Of a stretch of DNA of 64,000 nucleotides, positions 11,109-22,526 are shown piece by piece. This stretch comes from Chloranthus sessilifolius. Its lineage: Eukaryota; Streptophyta; Magnoliopsida; Chloranthales; Chloranthaceae. Position numbers and translations under genes: made by a program. The stretch spans positions 11,972,866 through 12,036,865 of the forward strand of contig CM037587.1 in NCBI GenBank assembly GCA_021018995.1, given 5' to 3'. Within the stretch, counting starts at the first letter, position 1. Each line of letters begins with the position of its first letter. The notes beneath the pieces were generated by a model. The model did not search any database and had not been told where the DNA came from. It saw only the letters and a list, made by a program, of their open reading frames with translations.

Positions 11109-13929
11109 GATGCCTCTCTTTGGTATCTGATCACTAGTGATTGTATGCCAAAGAAAGAGAAATCAGAAGAGGCCCAAGGCAACACTCATGAGTCCTCTAT
11201 ATTCAAAGTGAACCTCAAACATCATAAAAATAACAGAAAAATAGACAACTAAATAGAGAGTGACGTTAGCCCAGCACTTTGGAATATGTGCGTCACTTGA
11301 GAGTAGCGGAAGCCCAACACTTGGGAAAACATCCATTACAAAGGCTATCGGTCCCCATGCTCTTAGCGAGATTACTGGGAAAAACCATGATGGTGCATTT
11401 GAAAATGCACGATGGTTGAGATTCATTTCGAACAAGACTGCCCCGTGAGTGGGAGGGTGATCGACCCATACTTAAAGATTTGCATAAAGCAATGACACGA
11501 AGATCCACAGTTTATACCCAATTTCATGAGGCATTGATTGCCCCATTTGATCAGCCACTGGTGCCTCTACGTGAAGTAGGGTTCGAGGTCTTTGAGCGAA
11601 CTCATCGATCCTGAAGATACTTTAGCACAACTACCCGAGGGGAGATAAAATTGATGTCGCAACAGTTTTTGGGATTGTGTGCCACTTTTGATAATATGCC
11701 TTGGATCAACATGACCTAGAGTACCTAATCTTCAAATAATACTAAACAGATCCGACAAAAATTAGGTGTCTACTGAAGGAGCCACCCAATCTTGGTCTCC
11801 GTCAATGATGATCTTATTATCGAATAATTATGCAAAAACATGCACTCATCAGGGGCAAATAAAAACAAAGGGGAAGGTAAGTCCCTACCTAGAACCCGTC
11901 CGACTACTATTTACGAGAATAAACAACCATCCAATGGATACCCAGACGCAAGGTGTACACTTTATAGGGATACCATACAAATACAGGTTTCAAAGCCTAC
12001 ACCTTAGAATGAGCCCTTCGGAATGCATATTTGAACATAGTCATTCAATAGGTAATTTCCTTTTTGACAGGTTGGTCTTAATCAACGATTGACCTTTTTT
12101 TAAGGAATCTGAAGCTTAAGACACTTAAGTTCACATGAATCCAAAAACGGAGCGCTCAGCGCAAATTTTTAACGATGGAATCAACCCGATCAAAACATTA
12201 ACTGTCTAATCGGGATTGACACCATTGCTCCTACTTTAAAGTAGGATCAAAATATCTAAGGCGAACCTTAGACTTAAGATATTAATTTAGCACAGTTACG
12301 TTGTCGGTAAAATATTGACATTTTACTGTATTTGAAACACGCATGTGCGTAGCTGTGTGTCAAAAAGTACAATGTAAATACAGATTTCTTCTTTTTTTCT
12401 TTTTCCAATGATTGCTTTTTCCATTTTTTTTCAATAGACCAATGCGAGTTGCAAGATGCTTCCTTTGCTCTGCCCATTGCCGAGAGGTTGCCTGCCTCGA
12501 GGCTTTGGGCCATTTGATGTTCCTGCACATTCTTAAGAAAACGTTAATCCCTTTTTTTATTTATACAGATAACAAAAATACATCCTAATTAACAGAAGAA
12601 GCAACTTTTACCTACACATTTTTTTATTTGTTTTCTTCAAGGCTTATATTTTTGGATTTTTTTTTTTTTTGGATTTTCTTTTTCTCTCTTGTTTGAGACG
12701 AAAGTATGAGGCTGCAACTATGTACATGGAAGGGGTATATTTTTTTAGATTTTTTAATTTTCTTATTTTTCTTATTTTTTCTTTCTTTTCTTCTCTTTTT
12801 TTGTTTGATGCCTTAACAATGAGGCGAGGTAACGGGTCCCATTTTGCGCATAGCCAAACCTGTTCACGCGGTCGGACCTAAGTGGAGTCCAAAACTTTCC
12901 AAGGTCGAAACATCCAGCCCTTTGGATTGAATCAACCCTTTATCCTTATCTTGGGTCATACGTTTGACGATGCGGCTGTGAAGATATTCCTGGTAAGGAC
13001 CCGATTTGAGCTAACATAAGCAGCCCAGTTGGCGACCATATAATTTGATAATGTAACCAAGGGAGTAATTGATGACTTTCTCTTTTTCTTTCTTTTAACC
13101 TATTTACTCATAGCGCCCAAAATGGGTTTTACATGCCCGTTGTTGTCATCTTTTTTACTCATAGCGCCCTTTCGGGTTTTCACTACGTCCATGGGTTTTT
13201 TGCATTTTTATCCCAGGCGCCTTTTCAAGTTTTCACCTGGTCCGCATAAGCTCACTCTTTTTAACCTTAGTGTCCTTTCGGGTTTTCACCACGCCCATTT
13301 TGCTTTGAGCTTATATATTTTTATTTATTTTTAATTTAAAAAATAAAGGCCACGACATGAACGTCGATCCCGTCATAGCCGGCTGGATGGAGCTCTTTTG
13401 TCTTTCAGCTTGGTTCGTGCTGACTCAACGGATACCATGACTACTCGTAGACCTTAAAGAGGGCTTTCTGCAGGGATGTATCATGGTCATGGATTTAGAA
13501 GGGATATGTTAGAAATTTTGAAGGTATTCTTGGGTTTAAAGGTTTCCTCGATAGGGTTCCAGTTGCCGTAATACACTTCTTCCTTGAGAGATTTTGACTG
13601 TACATTCCCCACAATTTTTTTATCTCTTTTGTTTTCTATTTTTTTGTTCTTTTTGCTTTTTTAGACATCCTCTTTTGGGATATTGCTTTTCTGATATTTT
13701 TGGATTTTGGTAGTAACTCTTTTTCTTCTTTTTTTGTTTGGTATATACACTTTTTTGTTTTTCCTGGGAGGGGGTACGAAAGAAAGGCTAGAGGCTCAAA
13801 TTGGGTAGCAAATGGTATGAGCATTTAGGGATAGTTTGTGGCTACTTGGCTTTGAAATGATAGCCTATTTTAAAGGGTCTTTAAGCAGTCACGTATCCAT
13901 CTTATCAATACTTACCTTGCTATGGGAGA
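11109..13929 (-). repeat. T1b polypurine tract and 3' noncoding region
   Basis: Minus-strand order: after the integrase end (13930), about 2.8 kb of noncoding DNA leads to the polypurine tract at 11124-11109, abutting the LTR start. The part at 12836-13929 matches 1-882. The part at 11125-12835 has no counterpart in the window because the equivalent part of T1a lies off the left edge. I see no gene here. Confidence 0.65.
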
Positions 13930-14625
13930 CTAGGAGTAGAATCGTCGCACGTATCTAGCATTGATGGGCTTAGAAAAATGTTCTCCATCCATGGTGGGGA
14001 GGTGGAGCGCATATTCAGGCAGTACTTCTTGAATGACATAAGGTCCTTTCCTGTTGGGCTTGAATTTCCCTCTCGGATCAGTGTGGAGAGAAGGAAAGGT
14101 TTTCTTGAGTATAGTGTTACCCACTTTCAAATCTCGAACACGAACACGCTTATTATAAGCATGTGCGATCCTCCTCTGATAGGCCTGAGTGTGACACAAG
14201 GCTACAATCCTTCTCTCATCGATCGTGCTCACCCTAGATCGATCAGTTCGAGGATACAGAGTGAAGGTACTTCAACTTTAACTGGTAGCACGACCTCAGT
14301 TCCATACACAAGGGAGAACGGTGTTGCTCCAGCAGTGTGAAAGGTAACTTTTCACTCCAATCTCGGTAAGTGACGACCATTTTTTCAAGGATAAAGACAA
14401 CTATTTTGTTAGCTGTTTCGGTGGGTCCGTTAGTTTGCGGTTGATATGGTGACGAGCGATGATGTTAGATCTTGTACTGCTCGCATAGGACTTTGATGGC
14501 TTTGTTCGAAAAGTTAGTGTCATTGTCCGTGATGATGTCTTTGGGCACGCCGAACTAACAAACAATATTATTCTTGATGAATCTCTCGACATGATGGGCC
14601 GTGATGTTTGCATAGGATGCCGCCT
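13930..14625 (-). pseudogene. T1b integrase, C-terminal two thirds, truncated
   Basis: The minus strand shows the integrase core (KDIITDND.NF at about 14530, a G-to-D change in the motif, then PQTNGPTETANK at about 14420 with the catalytic Glu). The C-terminal part follows intact in one frame: DERRIVALCHTQAYQRRIA, GKFKPNRKGPYVIQEVLPEYAL and ending RRFYS-stop at 13930. It is cut at 14625, where the T2 LTR begins, inside the sequence encoding the AASYANI segment of the core. It is clearly paralogous to 883-1640, and its C-terminus is better preserved. Confidence 0.85.
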
Positions 14626-15086
14626 TTATAGACACCCCAATTTTGCCCCTCTGAGTATACAAACCCTTTCGGTCAATCCTTGACCTTGCCCATGACTTTT
14701 GGAAATGGATCAATCCTCTCTAAAAGTCCTAAAATCTTGAAAACCCCATAATCCAGGAATTATGCACCATAACAATAGTATATAGCTAAGCCCCAGACCC
14801 TGTTGACCGAAGGTCAAAGATCGAGCTAGAACCCTAGCAATATATTCCTCATTTGAAAGCCCAGAAGTGAACCTTTTTTACTGGACTTTGGTATTTTAGT
14901 AATACTTTGATATGATAGAATTTATGGGCTTTAAAGTTTCATAAAAAGGCTTGCCATTTGAAAGTTAAAAAATTGACCAAATTGTAAAAAATTAGATTTT
15001 GTTCTTGAACTGGAAAGTTAACTTTTTATTCTTTAAAATTTTTGATCTGAAACTATTTTTATTGAATTCAAATGGGGGTATTTCGT

Positions 15087-15130
15087 TATTTACATGTAAT
15101 ATCTTAAGTAACTGATATTACATGTAAATA
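15087..15130. repeat. Perfect 17-bp hairpin in T2 U3
   Basis: The left arm TATTTACATGTAATATC (15087-15103) and right arm GATATTACATGTAAATA (15114-15130) are exact reverse complements around a 10-nt loop. It lies about 600 bp upstream of the TATA box. Confidence 0.95.
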
Positions 15131-15733
15131 TATATCCCTGTCTGTCCTAACCTACCTACCTGCCTGTCTATCCTTAACCTGAAATGCCTGTCTAGACTTA
15201 ACCATAAATTTCACGCATGACAGTATGTGCATAATCCAATTGCGCGCGTGTCCACTTGAGTGCAATTAGTCCCGAATTACGTGCGAGTCAGCTTGCGCGT
15301 AATTCAATTAAGCACGTGACCCATTGCGCGAAATCAATCCGACTTAGACTTGGCCTAAGTTTTCGTGTGCCGCCTGAAATTCCTGATTTCGCACATAAAC
15401 ACTTGCGTGGAATTGATTACACGTGTCATTCCAAACACGGAATTCGTCTAGACTTGGACTGGGACTCTAATTCCCCTGACCGCTTGAACTCCCTGATCTC
15501 GCACAAATCCCCCTGCACGGAATTGGATTCCACGCATACACACATGAGCGGAATTATTTTCGAAGACTACTGGAACTAGGACACCTACTCAGCCGATCAC
15601 TTACGAGTCAGTGACTGACTCAAAGTGAATTAAGCGCCAACACACATGCGCAGAATTCAACTAAGGACCACCGGTCACGTGAGGAATTCACCAATCTCGC
15701 ACATTCCCACATGCGCGGAATTAGCCGGTTACC

Positions 15734-15741
15734 TATAAAAA
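15734..15741 (+). promoter_or_regulatory. T2 LTR TATA box
   Basis: TATAAAAA in the context ACCTATAAAAAGACCCC, followed within 30-60 bp by a C/A-rich start region. It marks the likely U3/R boundary of the T2 LTR. Confidence 0.6.
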
Positions 15742-16435
15742 GACCCCCTACCTCGACCAAAAAATACATCCAGCAATCGAATGTTTGATTTTCTCTCTTC
15801 CAAGCTTAGGGATTTCGAGACTCTCTTCGGCGCCCAACTTCAGGTAGTCTTTCAGGTTCTAGTCTCTAGTTCTTAATTTCTAGTTTCTAGTTCTTAATTC
15901 TTAGGTTCTAGATCCTAGTTCTCAATTTTTATACTAGTTCCTAATTTCTTTGTTCTAGTTCTTAATTCTTATGTTCTAGATCTCAGCTCTTAGCTCTTGA
16001 TCCCTAATCCTTAAAATTTCAAATTCTTAGTTTTTAATCCTTCCGCCTTTAATCATCAATTCAAACTCAGTCTTTTCAAACTTACCCTTAGCCACAAAAA
16101 CAATTTATTATTCTTCTTTCTTTCAAGGCCCTTTGAGAAAATTAGAGTTTCTCTCTGAGGCTTCCAAAAAGGGATCGAGCTACCTTTTAGACGTCTAGAA
16201 GTGCAGACTCTTCCCTGAGAGCCCCAAGTAGTCAAGCTAGCGGCCCTAACCCACTAGTCTTGACTCTCAAAGAAGTATTGAAGGAGGAAGCGCTTAGCCT
16301 AGAACCAATTAGGTCTCTAACCTCTTCCAATTTTCAAGCCTTAGCTACTCGATTTGTCTAAGGGAGCTTACGGAGGGTATCCAGGAACAGGGCCAATCTT
16401 CCTTAGCATAATGGGCCACAACTCCTTTGTTTAAA

Positions 16436-16561
16436 TAGACTCCTAGTAGGAATAGGAGACTAGATCATTTAGACTCCTAGTAGGATCAGGAGACTAGGTC
16501 AATTAGACTTCTAGTAGGACTAGGAGATTAGATTCGTTAGAATCCTAGCAGAAGTAAGAAG
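16436..16561. repeat. 34-bp tandem repeat in T2 LTR
   Basis: Units start at 16436, 16470, 16504 and 16538, exactly 34 bp apart, and begin TAGACTCCTAGTAGGA. Each unit contains a near-palindrome (CTCCTAGTAGGA..TAGGAG). The fourth copy is partial and diverged. Confidence 0.9.
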
Positions 16562-16875
16562 GTCAAACTAGTTCGATTAAAGGCAACCCAAAGCTGCTGA
16601 AGTTGGCTGACCGACGTTTAGTAAAAGAGTTCAACATGCAAGCTCCTGCTCTTCTTAAAGCGTGATCAGTGACGTGTTGCAATGTCAATAAATATTTACA
16701 GCTTGGCGATCACATCAACCTAGGTATTCTTCATTTAAAATTCGGCTTTTCCTTTCAGCAATTTAATATTTCGTAGTTTATTATTCCATTGCCCTAGCCA
16801 GAGTCCACTCAGACCGAATTGGACCACTTATTTCGGGGACCGAAAGGAACCCAAAAAAAGCGCGTACCAACAAAC

Positions 16876-16893
16876 TGGCGATCGCGATGGGAC
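16876..16893 (+). promoter_or_regulatory. T2 primer-binding site
   Basis: TGGCGATCGCGATGGGAC, starting TGG three bases after the LTR end. The form TGGCG..CGC resembles the tRNA-Arg-type site I recall for Ogre elements; the tRNA match was not checked. Confidence 0.6.
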
Positions 16894-17171
16894 TCCTTTC
16901 ACAAGGGTTGCCCTGGTTTAATTAATTTGATTTTCATTTTTTTCTCTTTATTTAATTCAGTTTTTATTTTCGCTTTATTCTATAACTTTTTACACACTCA
17001 TACCTATCTTTTCGAAAACAAAAAAATATATAATAAAATAATAAAAAATAAAACTATTTTAAAATGTCAAACTTTAATAATATCGACCCATCCTCATGGG
17101 GCTCCCATAGCGACCCCGAGTATAACGTTAGGCCATCTCCATGGACAGCCCAGCGTCGTGCTTGAGTAAAT

Positions 17172-18530
17172 ATGGTTAGTAAGAGTGAAAAATACCCCTT
17201 CGCTCCACAAAACACAAATCATATCGACAATAGTGGAGAAAGTGGTACTGAGCAATGCTACACGGCTAGCGAAGTTATAGACTACACTACCAGTGCACTC
17301 CGGAAAAGAGGAAAAGATGTTGACACCCTACTTCGGACTTTGACCGACTTATACAAAGCTCCTGGAAGCAGATGGAGAGGAAGGACGCCGACTCCTCCAC
17401 GTACTCCGACTCCTCCGACACATAACACATACACACCTTGCACCCCCTAAACGGCAACGGCTGAAGACAACCCTCTCCCGAAACATCTAGAAATGATACC
17501 ACGATCAACATGGACGATCTCCCTTGACTTCTAGACGACTACATGGCTAAGAAAGAGCGTCCTAAACGATCTTTCAGATTCGACAAATTCTGCCAAGACC
17601 TTGACTTCACTATACTCGCTGTCTTTAAACCTCCAAAATTCAACAAATACAATGGTACAGGTAATCCGAAGCACCACTTGACCCTGTTCTATAATGACTG
17701 CCTACCAATCCGCACCAATCGAAACCCTAAAAAACTTAGCTGATAGATTCTTAGACCAATACCAACACGTCACTCATGAAGAAATCAGTCTCGCTAACTT
17801 GATGAACACAGAACAAGAGGACGACAAAGACTTTGTGACTTTTACCAACCGCTGGGGGAGGCTAGCTGCTTGAATGGGAATCAAATAAAAGAAAACGATG
17901 CGATAGAAATCGTGATAAAAAATACCCAAGACATCTCCGGAGCACCCTCATCTTAAGTTACTATCATGACTTCACAAGCCTCTATCAACGCGCTTTACGC
18001 ATAGAGCCTTAATCTCTCCACACTAACACCCGAAGGTCCCTCGTCCAACAACCCTAGAACAAGCACCCAAAATGAAGCTATAGACTCTGAACAAATCAAC
18101 ACGAACCAAGAACAAAACCAAACAAACCATCAACCATACCACCCATATGACCAAGCTCAAGATCTATACCCAAACCTATACCCTGAACAAAACCAATTAC
18201 CACATACAAACCAAGATCAACACCCTTACCAACCTTTATACAACAACCAATACACAAACCCGCACTATGATCAAAACCGACTCACCAACATTGTGCAAAC
18301 TAACATCACCTGCTACAACCTGTTGTTTGAACAAACTCCATCAAACCCTCAACCCACATACGATACCGTACACTCACTCACTCCTGGCCCATTCCACCTG
18401 GCTAGCCTGATCCGGAGGATTGAACCCCCTTTAGACCATGTCCATACCATCCATTCACGACCAACTAACCCTATCCTGCATACCTATAAATGCAAAATCA
18501 CCTTTTCGCCTTGAACCAGTCACCAGGATC
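17172..18530 (+). pseudogene. T2 Gag remnant
   Basis: The reading opens at 17172 (MVSKSEKYPFAPQN...). After stops and frame changes it reaches the Gag core: FRFDKFCQDLDF, then FKPPKFNKYNGTGNPKHHL at 17570-17690. It continues in another frame with LADRFLDQYQHVTHEEISLANLM and FVTFTNRWGRLAA at 17725-17870. A Asn/Gln/Pro-rich tail (NQEQNQTNHQPYHPYDQ and following) runs on to about 18500. The order and motifs are those of a Ty3/gypsy Gag. No protease, RT or integrase follows before the C0 LTR, so T2 is a 5' fragment. Confidence 0.7.
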
Positions 18531-19222
18531 ACTAAGACCCAACCTATCACCGAATTCACCGCTAAACTGACTCAACCCATCACTAAAATCGACTCACTTA
18601 CCCCCGAACCAACTCGACCTACCTTCAAACTCGATAACTTACCCACCAATGAGTCAACCATTGCGTTCCCTGATCTTGCACCTAAACTAACCATACTATC
18701 AATACCTAGACAAACTTACATACTGGCTCCAGAAGAAATTCCCAAACTAATCTGTCCATATACTACAAACCATTCAAACTTAAGCTGATCACAAAACTCG
18801 TAATCAAATCTATCCCCGAAATCACCAGCCCTCTCACTTCAGAACCAATCCACCAACATACTATGACACCATTTATATTTAAACCGATCACAAAACTATA
18901 CTTTGAACCTGAACCCATAATCGAATCAAGACCCCTAATCAAACATACTCTGGAATTAATCGCCGAGCGCAAACGCATTATCAGATACATGATCGAACAC
19001 ATCACTCCACCAACCTTAAACCCGACCCTTGAACTAATCCCTACATCAACCTCAAAACATGAACTCATTGCCCCATTGTCCTCAAAATCAACTCTCGAAT
19101 GAACTTCTAAGCCCACTTCAGAACCTAAATTCACGACCACCTCACCAACTTCAAAATAAAATCTTGAACCCGAATATGTTATCAAACATACCCCCGAACC
19201 ATCCATTCACTCACCCCAGAAT
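18531..19222 (+). other. C/A-rich, G-poor low-complexity tract (Pro/Thr-rich frame)
   Basis: The plus strand is strongly depleted in G. Open stretches encode Pro/Thr/Glu-rich peptides (for example EPTRPTFKLDNLPTNE). It could be a continuation of the T2 Gag tail or a separate low-complexity insert. A match to an LTR start (TGTAATGAC at 19223) ends it. No domain is recognised. Confidence 0.4.
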
Positions 19223-19376
19223 TGTAATGACTCTGATTTTTTATTTTTCATTGATGTTCAGTCATTGACTCTTGAAGAGAATATGTGTATTTTGTTCAGG
19301 ACTAATAGGTATCCACACCTCTTCAACTGAGGATACGAAAATTTTTGAGGACGAAAATTCTTTAAGGTGGGAAGAA
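19223..19376 (+). repeat. Partial LTR start plus polypurine tract ahead of C0 LTR
   Basis: TGTAATGACTCTGATTTT at 19223 and the following 'CAGTCATTGACTCTTGAAGAGAATATG' segment parallel the true C0 LTR start 154 bp later (TGTAACAACCC.., then AATCATTGACTTTTGACGAGAATGTG). This is therefore a truncated duplicate of an LTR beginning. It is followed by GAGGACGAAAATTC and the purine tract AAGGTGGGAAGAA (19364-19376). Confidence 0.65.
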
Positions 19377-20370
19377 TGTAACAACCCAAAATTCTCGTAA
19401 ATGTTGAATCATTGACTTTTGACGAGAATGTGATCTTTTGACTGAATTGATCCGGGTAAAAACATCTTACTTATGTAATGTGGCCTCAAACCCCACTTGT
19501 GATGGTTGGAGTTACGCGTCAAACACATTAAAGCCTAACCCGTACCCTGTGTAGAGTGTATGCGTGTTTGTGCATGTTGCACACGAACCCATGCTCAAAT
19601 TTTGAACTTGGGCCTCTAACCGAATACTGTGACCATTTGAGCCGACTTTAGACCTTAATTAGGACCTTTAGATATGTAACGATATTTACCGACTTGGGTG
19701 TGTGGGTTCCACACCGGAACAAGTTAAGTGGATAAGAAATAACACCCAAATGGGTGTATGTGTTTTGTATGGGAGTCGGCCACCTTTGATTTAAAAAGCA
19801 AAGCGTCCTTAGGAAGCCATTAACCATTTGCAACTTTGGGGATTTGGGTTTTTAGAGAGATAGAGTAGAGAGAGGAGGCTCCATCCCTTGCATTTTGAGA
19901 CCCAATCCACCGTTTGATCTTCTCCCAAATCCTTCTTTTTTCTTCGAGGAGATCTTCGTTCATTCCGACCATGAGAAACTCGATTTCGTCCTCGTAAGAT
20001 CGAAGAGAAGAGCTTGGAGGAAGACCTCCTTTCTTTGCATTTTAAAGCCAAAAATCACCATTGATTTCTCCCACTCAAGGGTGAGCTTTGATAGTGGTAA
20101 GCATCGAGAGGATTCAATTCACATCTATACAATCGAAAGGAAAGGAGAGTTTCAAACCATCGAGAAGAAAAGAGGATTTTGAAATATAAAGACCGATTCT
20201 CGATGCCGATCATCGCAGAATGTGCGTGCGCATGCTTGAAAGGTAAGATTCAATTTAAATTGGTTAGAATTAGTTTGGTTATGATTTATGGGTGATTAGG
20301 ATGCTTGAAAATGAATTTTTGGGGGAAAGCAATTCATGGAAGAAGAAGCCCGTGTGATCAGGAATCTGTC

Positions 20371-20630
20371 AAAACCGATTGATCAAAATCCGAATCAATC
20401 GATCGATTTTGACAGGACAGTGATGTGCAAGGTTTCTGAAGAAACCGATCGATCGAACTGGAATCCGATCGATTGATTTTGGAAAGTGATTGATCGAAAT
20501 GGAATTTGATCGATCAATTTTGGAAATTGATCGATCGAATTGTGACATAGAGATATGTGAGTTTTTTGAAGAAATCGATTAATCGAATTGGAATTTGATC
20601 GATCGATTTGGGATTTGATCGATCAATTTG
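20371..20630. repeat. Phased TTGATCGATCRA array in C0 LTR
   Basis: Palindromic motif copies have their central TCGA (or TTGA) at 20449, 20469, 20490, 20510 and 20531, then 20599 and 20619. Spacings are 20, 21, 20, 21 and 20 bp. Copies vary between GATCGATCGA and TTGATCGATCAA. It has the same form as the C3 and C4 arrays. Confidence 0.85.
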
Positions 20631-21053
20631 TTCTATTTCTGAGCTTTTTCTGTTTTTGATGAAAGGACTTGGGGAGACTTTACAGTTTCCCATTTTATTT
20701 ATCACATTTGACCTATAGGATGAAATGTTATTGTGTTCTAGGTTGTGATCAAGGGTGCGTGATGGGAAGGTTGCCTTGAAGGAGGAAATCTTCGTTTGTG
20801 TTTCGAGTTGAGGTGGGGAATATGTTATACACAATTATATTTTTATTTGATTTTCCATAGATGCTTGATATGATTAAATGAAATGTGTTAAGTATGGTAT
20901 TTGTGTGATTTTGAAATAGTTTTTAGTTTCAATATTTGATTGCATTTAAAAAATGAAATAGTTTTACTTCATCGACTAGTACATGAACTTTATGCATTTG
21001 GAACTCCGAAAATGAACTTGAAATATGAAATTGAACATGAATTTATAAGCTTT

Positions 21054-21287
21054 GAATTGAACCAGCATGGCGGGATATTCGTGAACCTAATGTGTAAGCC
21101 ATGTAAGTGAATCAAATCGGCACGGTGGATAACCGTGAATCGAACTGGTACGACAGTCTTCATGAATCGAACCGGCACGGTAGATAACCGTGAATCAAAC
21201 TGGTACGACAGTCTCCGTGAATCGAACCAGCACAGCAGGATATTCTTGAATCGAACTGGTACGACAGTTAATCCGTGAATCAAAAGA
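21054..21287. repeat. About 61-bp tandem repeat at the end of the C0 LTR
   Basis: Alternating half-units GAATCGAACYGGCACGGTRGATAACCGT and GAATCGAACTGGTACGACAGTCT repeat about every 61 bp (for example starts at 21112 and 21173). A single diverged equivalent (GAACCGGTACGACAG) is present in the C1 LTR at about 40537. Confidence 0.8.
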
Positions 21288-21697
21288 GTTATGCTGATCT
21301 GAAAAGAACGAATGTCAAGTTTTAGATTGGAGATAATGTGTTCATTAAGATTTTACCTACAGAAGGTGTAATGCGTTTTGGGAGGCATGGAAAACTAAGT
21401 CCGCGCTACGTAGGCCCGTTCAAGATATTGGGTTGGGTAGACGAAGTTGCATACCGCATTGCCCTATCGCTGCAACTTTCAAGCATACAAAATGTATTAC
21501 ACGTATCCATGTTGAGAAAGTGTGTGAAGGACCCGACTCATGTTTTGGACTATCAGTCGATAGAGCTTCAAAAGGATATGACCGTTAGAGAAGAACCAGT
21601 GCAAATTCTCGACCGAAAAGAGCAAGTTCTACGTACCAAGTGGATTCTGCTAGTACTTTTAAGGTGGCAGAACCATTCGCCAGATGAAGCCACCTAG
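21288..21697 (+). pseudogene. C1 integrase C-terminus and chromodomain, 5'-truncated
   Basis: The reading begins SYADLKRTNVKF-stop-IGDNVFIK, then PTEGVMRFGRHGKLSPRYVGPFKIL (GPY/F-type integrase tail). It continues with SMLRKCVKDPTHVLDYQ...EEPVQILDRKEQVLRTKWI and VRW-like LLRWQNHSPDEAT-stop, the chromodomain that chromoviruses use to bind histone marks at the insertion site. The stop after KF is best explained as CAG to TAG. Everything 5' of this (LTR, gag, protease, RT, most of INT) is missing. C2 carries the same region split by an intron-like segment and a solo LTR. Confidence 0.88.
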
Positions 21698-22200
21698 GAA
21701 CGCGAGTTGGATATAAGCGACACATATCCTCAACTTTTCGAGTGAAACACAGGAACTTTAAGGAAGCGACATAGTTGCTTTACAGTTTATAGATATTTAA
21801 GAATTTGATTTATTGTAATTTTGAATGTAAAGAATGTTGAGGCAAATATATAGTTCATGGTGCAAATCCTTACAAAACTCCTAGTGTGTTGTCTTAATGT
21901 GCCATAGTTAATTGGCATAAATAGTTGAGATGGAAAAGGGACCCTTGAAGTCCCAGTCGATAGTAATCTTTCATGCCAATTTTGTCCTAACTTAGCACCA
22001 TGCATGAGAAGTTCACGCTCATCGAGAATTTTTAAGTGTCGTAAAAAATTGAGGGTGGAAACAATCTCAATTGTCAATTAGATGAAATGTAAACCAATGT
22101 ATGGGTGATAACATCATAATTGAATGCAAATAATGGTATAAATATAAGTCCAAGAAGGATGAACGAAACAAAATTAGAAATCAAAAGTAATATGAAGAAT
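21698..22200 (+). other. C1 spacer between pol and the aORF promoter
   Basis: AT-rich sequence with no coding frame or repeat that I can recognise. It separates the chromodomain stop from the motif array upstream of the aORF. Confidence 0.5.
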
Positions 22201-22526
22201 CCGTGTGCGCAATTTTAGAATCACCCGCACGATTTCTTCAGAAACCCAAAACTGAAAGTTCTGAGCAATTCACACGTGCGATTTTAAAAATTGCCCGTGC
22301 GATTTTTAGCGTATATAAGGGCTAGAAGCCCTATTCTTTCATTTTCACATGAAATCAAGCCGAGAAATCGAGGGTTTTTCTTCTTCTCCGCGAGAACTCG
22401 CTTTTTTTCTCCGGATTCGTGTAAATCCTTCATCCAAAAGGTGTTCCTCTTGATTTTTCTTCGCGCCAAAAGTAAGTTTTCCATTTAAATTCAAAATATT
22501 CCTTTCACAAATTTGAGATTTCCACA
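22201..22526 (+). promoter_or_regulatory. C1 aORF promoter/leader: GYRCGATTT array, TATA, candidate intron
   Basis: Four motif copies lie at 22210 (CAATTT variant), 22230, 22279 and 22300, in pairs 20 and 21 bp apart, with forms such as CCCGCACGATTT and CCCGTGCGATTT. The same motif recurs in the C1 LTR (25506-25690). A TATA box, TATATAAG, is at 22312-22319. A consensus-like splice donor AAAA|GTAAGT lies about 55 bp before the aORF ATG, so a short 5' UTR intron is possible. This arrangement suggests independent transcription of the aORF. Confidence 0.65.

Larger units (their letters stand above)
14626..16872 (+). repeat. T2 5' LTR (Ogre/Tat-type)
   Basis: The LTR opens TATAGACACCCCAATTTTGCCCC, matching the family start TGTAGACACCCC with its terminal G mutated. 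It interrupts the T1b integrase. It ends ..ACCAACA at 16872, three bases before the primer site. The length of about 2.25 kb is plausible for Ogre-like elements. Inside are a 17-bp hairpin (15087-15130), degenerate U3 repeats carrying GCGCGGAATT-type motifs (about 15230-15730), a TATA box (15734), a TCTAGTTCTTAATT-rich stretch (15860-16030) and a 34-bp tandem repeat (16436-16561). The matching 3' LTR is not in the window. Confidence 0.75.
19377..21287 (+). repeat. C0 LTR, 3'-truncated (chromovirus-type)
   Basis: It starts TGTAACAACCC immediately after the purine tract AAGGTGGGAAGAA, so it is the 3' LTR of a plus-strand element whose body is missing. It contains a phased GATCGATC array (20371-20630) and a tandem repeat (21054-21287). 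At about 21287 it changes abruptly into C1 integrase sequence, with no LTR end, so the junction looks like a deletion or illegitimate recombination. Confidence 0.7.
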
